Below, one piece after another: positions 63,673 to 64,000 of a stretch of DNA of 64,000 nucleotides. The stretch comes from PALSA-243 sp963743705 (GTDB lineage: Bacteria; Acidobacteriota; Terriglobia; Bryobacterales; Bryobacteraceae). The DNA is taken from positions 1-64,000 of the forward strand of contig CAVUQS010000014.1 in assembly GCA_963743705.1 (NCBI GenBank), given 5' to 3'. Under the pieces are notes generated by a model that saw only the letters and a program-made list of their open reading frames with translations, had not been told where the DNA came from and did no database searches. The first letter of the stretch is position 1. Each line of letters begins with the position of its first letter. The position numbers were made by a program, and so were the translations under genes.

Positions 63673-64000
63673 TCGTAGACGATTCGGCGATCGTACGGCA
63701 TATTCTGACCACGGCGCTGGCAGGCGACGATCATATCGAGGTGGTGGGCGCGGCGCCCGACCCTTACGTGGCGCGCGACAAGATTCTCGCGCTCGAACCG
63801 GACGTGCTCACGCTGGATATCGAGATGCCGCGCATGGACGGGCTCACGTTTCTGCGCAAGCTGATGGCGTTTCATCCGCTGCCGGCGGTGGTGATCAGTT
63901 CGCTGGCTCAGGCCAACTGCCGCGCGGCGCTCGACGCCATGGCGTTCGGCGCGGTGGAGGTGCTGGCCAAGCCCAACGGGCCGGATTCGGTGGGGGAATT
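63642..64000 (+). CDS. cheB: CheB receptor methylesterase, 5' part
   Basis: The receiver domain of CheB: IRVLIVDDSAIVRHILTTAL, LTLDIEMPRMDGLTFLRKLM with the phospho-Asp, PAVVISSLAQ and AVEVLAKPNG. The linker and catalytic methylesterase domain lie past the window end. The ATG has GGAGG seven bases upstream and lies inside the preceding gene. CheB-P removes methyl groups set by CheR and completes the adaptation set. Confidence 0.92.
   Translation, partial: MQRGRKIRVLIVDDSAIVRHILTTALAGDDHIEVVGAAPDPYVARDKILALEPDVLTLDIEMPRMDGLTFLRKLMAFHPLPAVVISSLAQANCRAALDAMAFGAVEVLAKPNGPDSVGE

Overview
The window is GC-rich bacterial chromosome, most likely from a soil Acidobacteriota of the Solibacter/Bryobacterales kind. 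The inference rests on protein families: two large Oar-type TonB-dependent receptors with an N-terminal carboxypeptidase-regulatory domain, a TIGR03435 soil-associated protein, a PEP-CTERM protein, an M56/BlaI regulatory pair, many secreted hydrolases, and alpha2beta2 glycyl-tRNA synthetase. No rRNA, tRNA or CRISPR array was seen.

Layout. (1) 1-5373 is a nest of mobile elements. A decayed IS21-family element carries a zinc-ribbon gene, a ParB-like gene, istA and istB, every one with a single-base frameshift. Imperfect terminal inverted repeats suggest it sits exactly inside an IS110-type transposase gene whose 3' part resumes at 4240. (2) 6035-10855 holds the best candidate for an undescribed system: a HEPN-STAND NTPase followed by a protein with DHH-phosphoesterase-like motifs and a C-terminal two-helix membrane anchor (frameshifted as read). 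(3) 11036-13738 is a scrambled arsR-VOC-SRPBCC region in which the 3' end of arsR occurs four times and one VOC copy is dead. (4) 13765-27274 contains mostly single genes: DUF1801, PsiE-like, arylsulfatase, a repetitive secreted protein, a META-carboxylesterase fusion, FHA and Ycf46-like AAA+ proteins, PEP-CTERM, TIGR03435 and an MBL hydrolase. (5) 27640-36919 holds an Oar receptor, a DEAD-box helicase, a very large secreted DUF5695-like protein and a hypothetical. (6) 48340 down to 37117 on the minus strand is a tightly packed run: blaI, an M56 peptidase fused to an RND-pump adaptor, an FAD oxidoreductase, fic, recO, glyQ, glyS and ppdK, ending in a clear terminator. (7) 48460-57017: GH57 hydrolase, a tiny basic protein, cupin, ECF sigma/anti-sigma pair, a lone transposase-type HTH protein and a second Oar receptor. 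(8) 57158-64000 is a chemosensory operon: cheY, cheX, cheW, a receptor without periplasmic domain, cheA (split as read), cheR, cheD, cheY, cheX-like and cheB (cut by the window end).

How the genes fit together: the Oar receptors and secreted hydrolases suit a polymer-degrading heterotroph; the chemosensory operon is compact and translationally coupled; the first 14 kb is an accessory, rearranged region. The many single-base indels there, plus similar ones in the M56-adaptor fusion and possibly cheA, leave open whether some breaks are assembly errors rather than biology.
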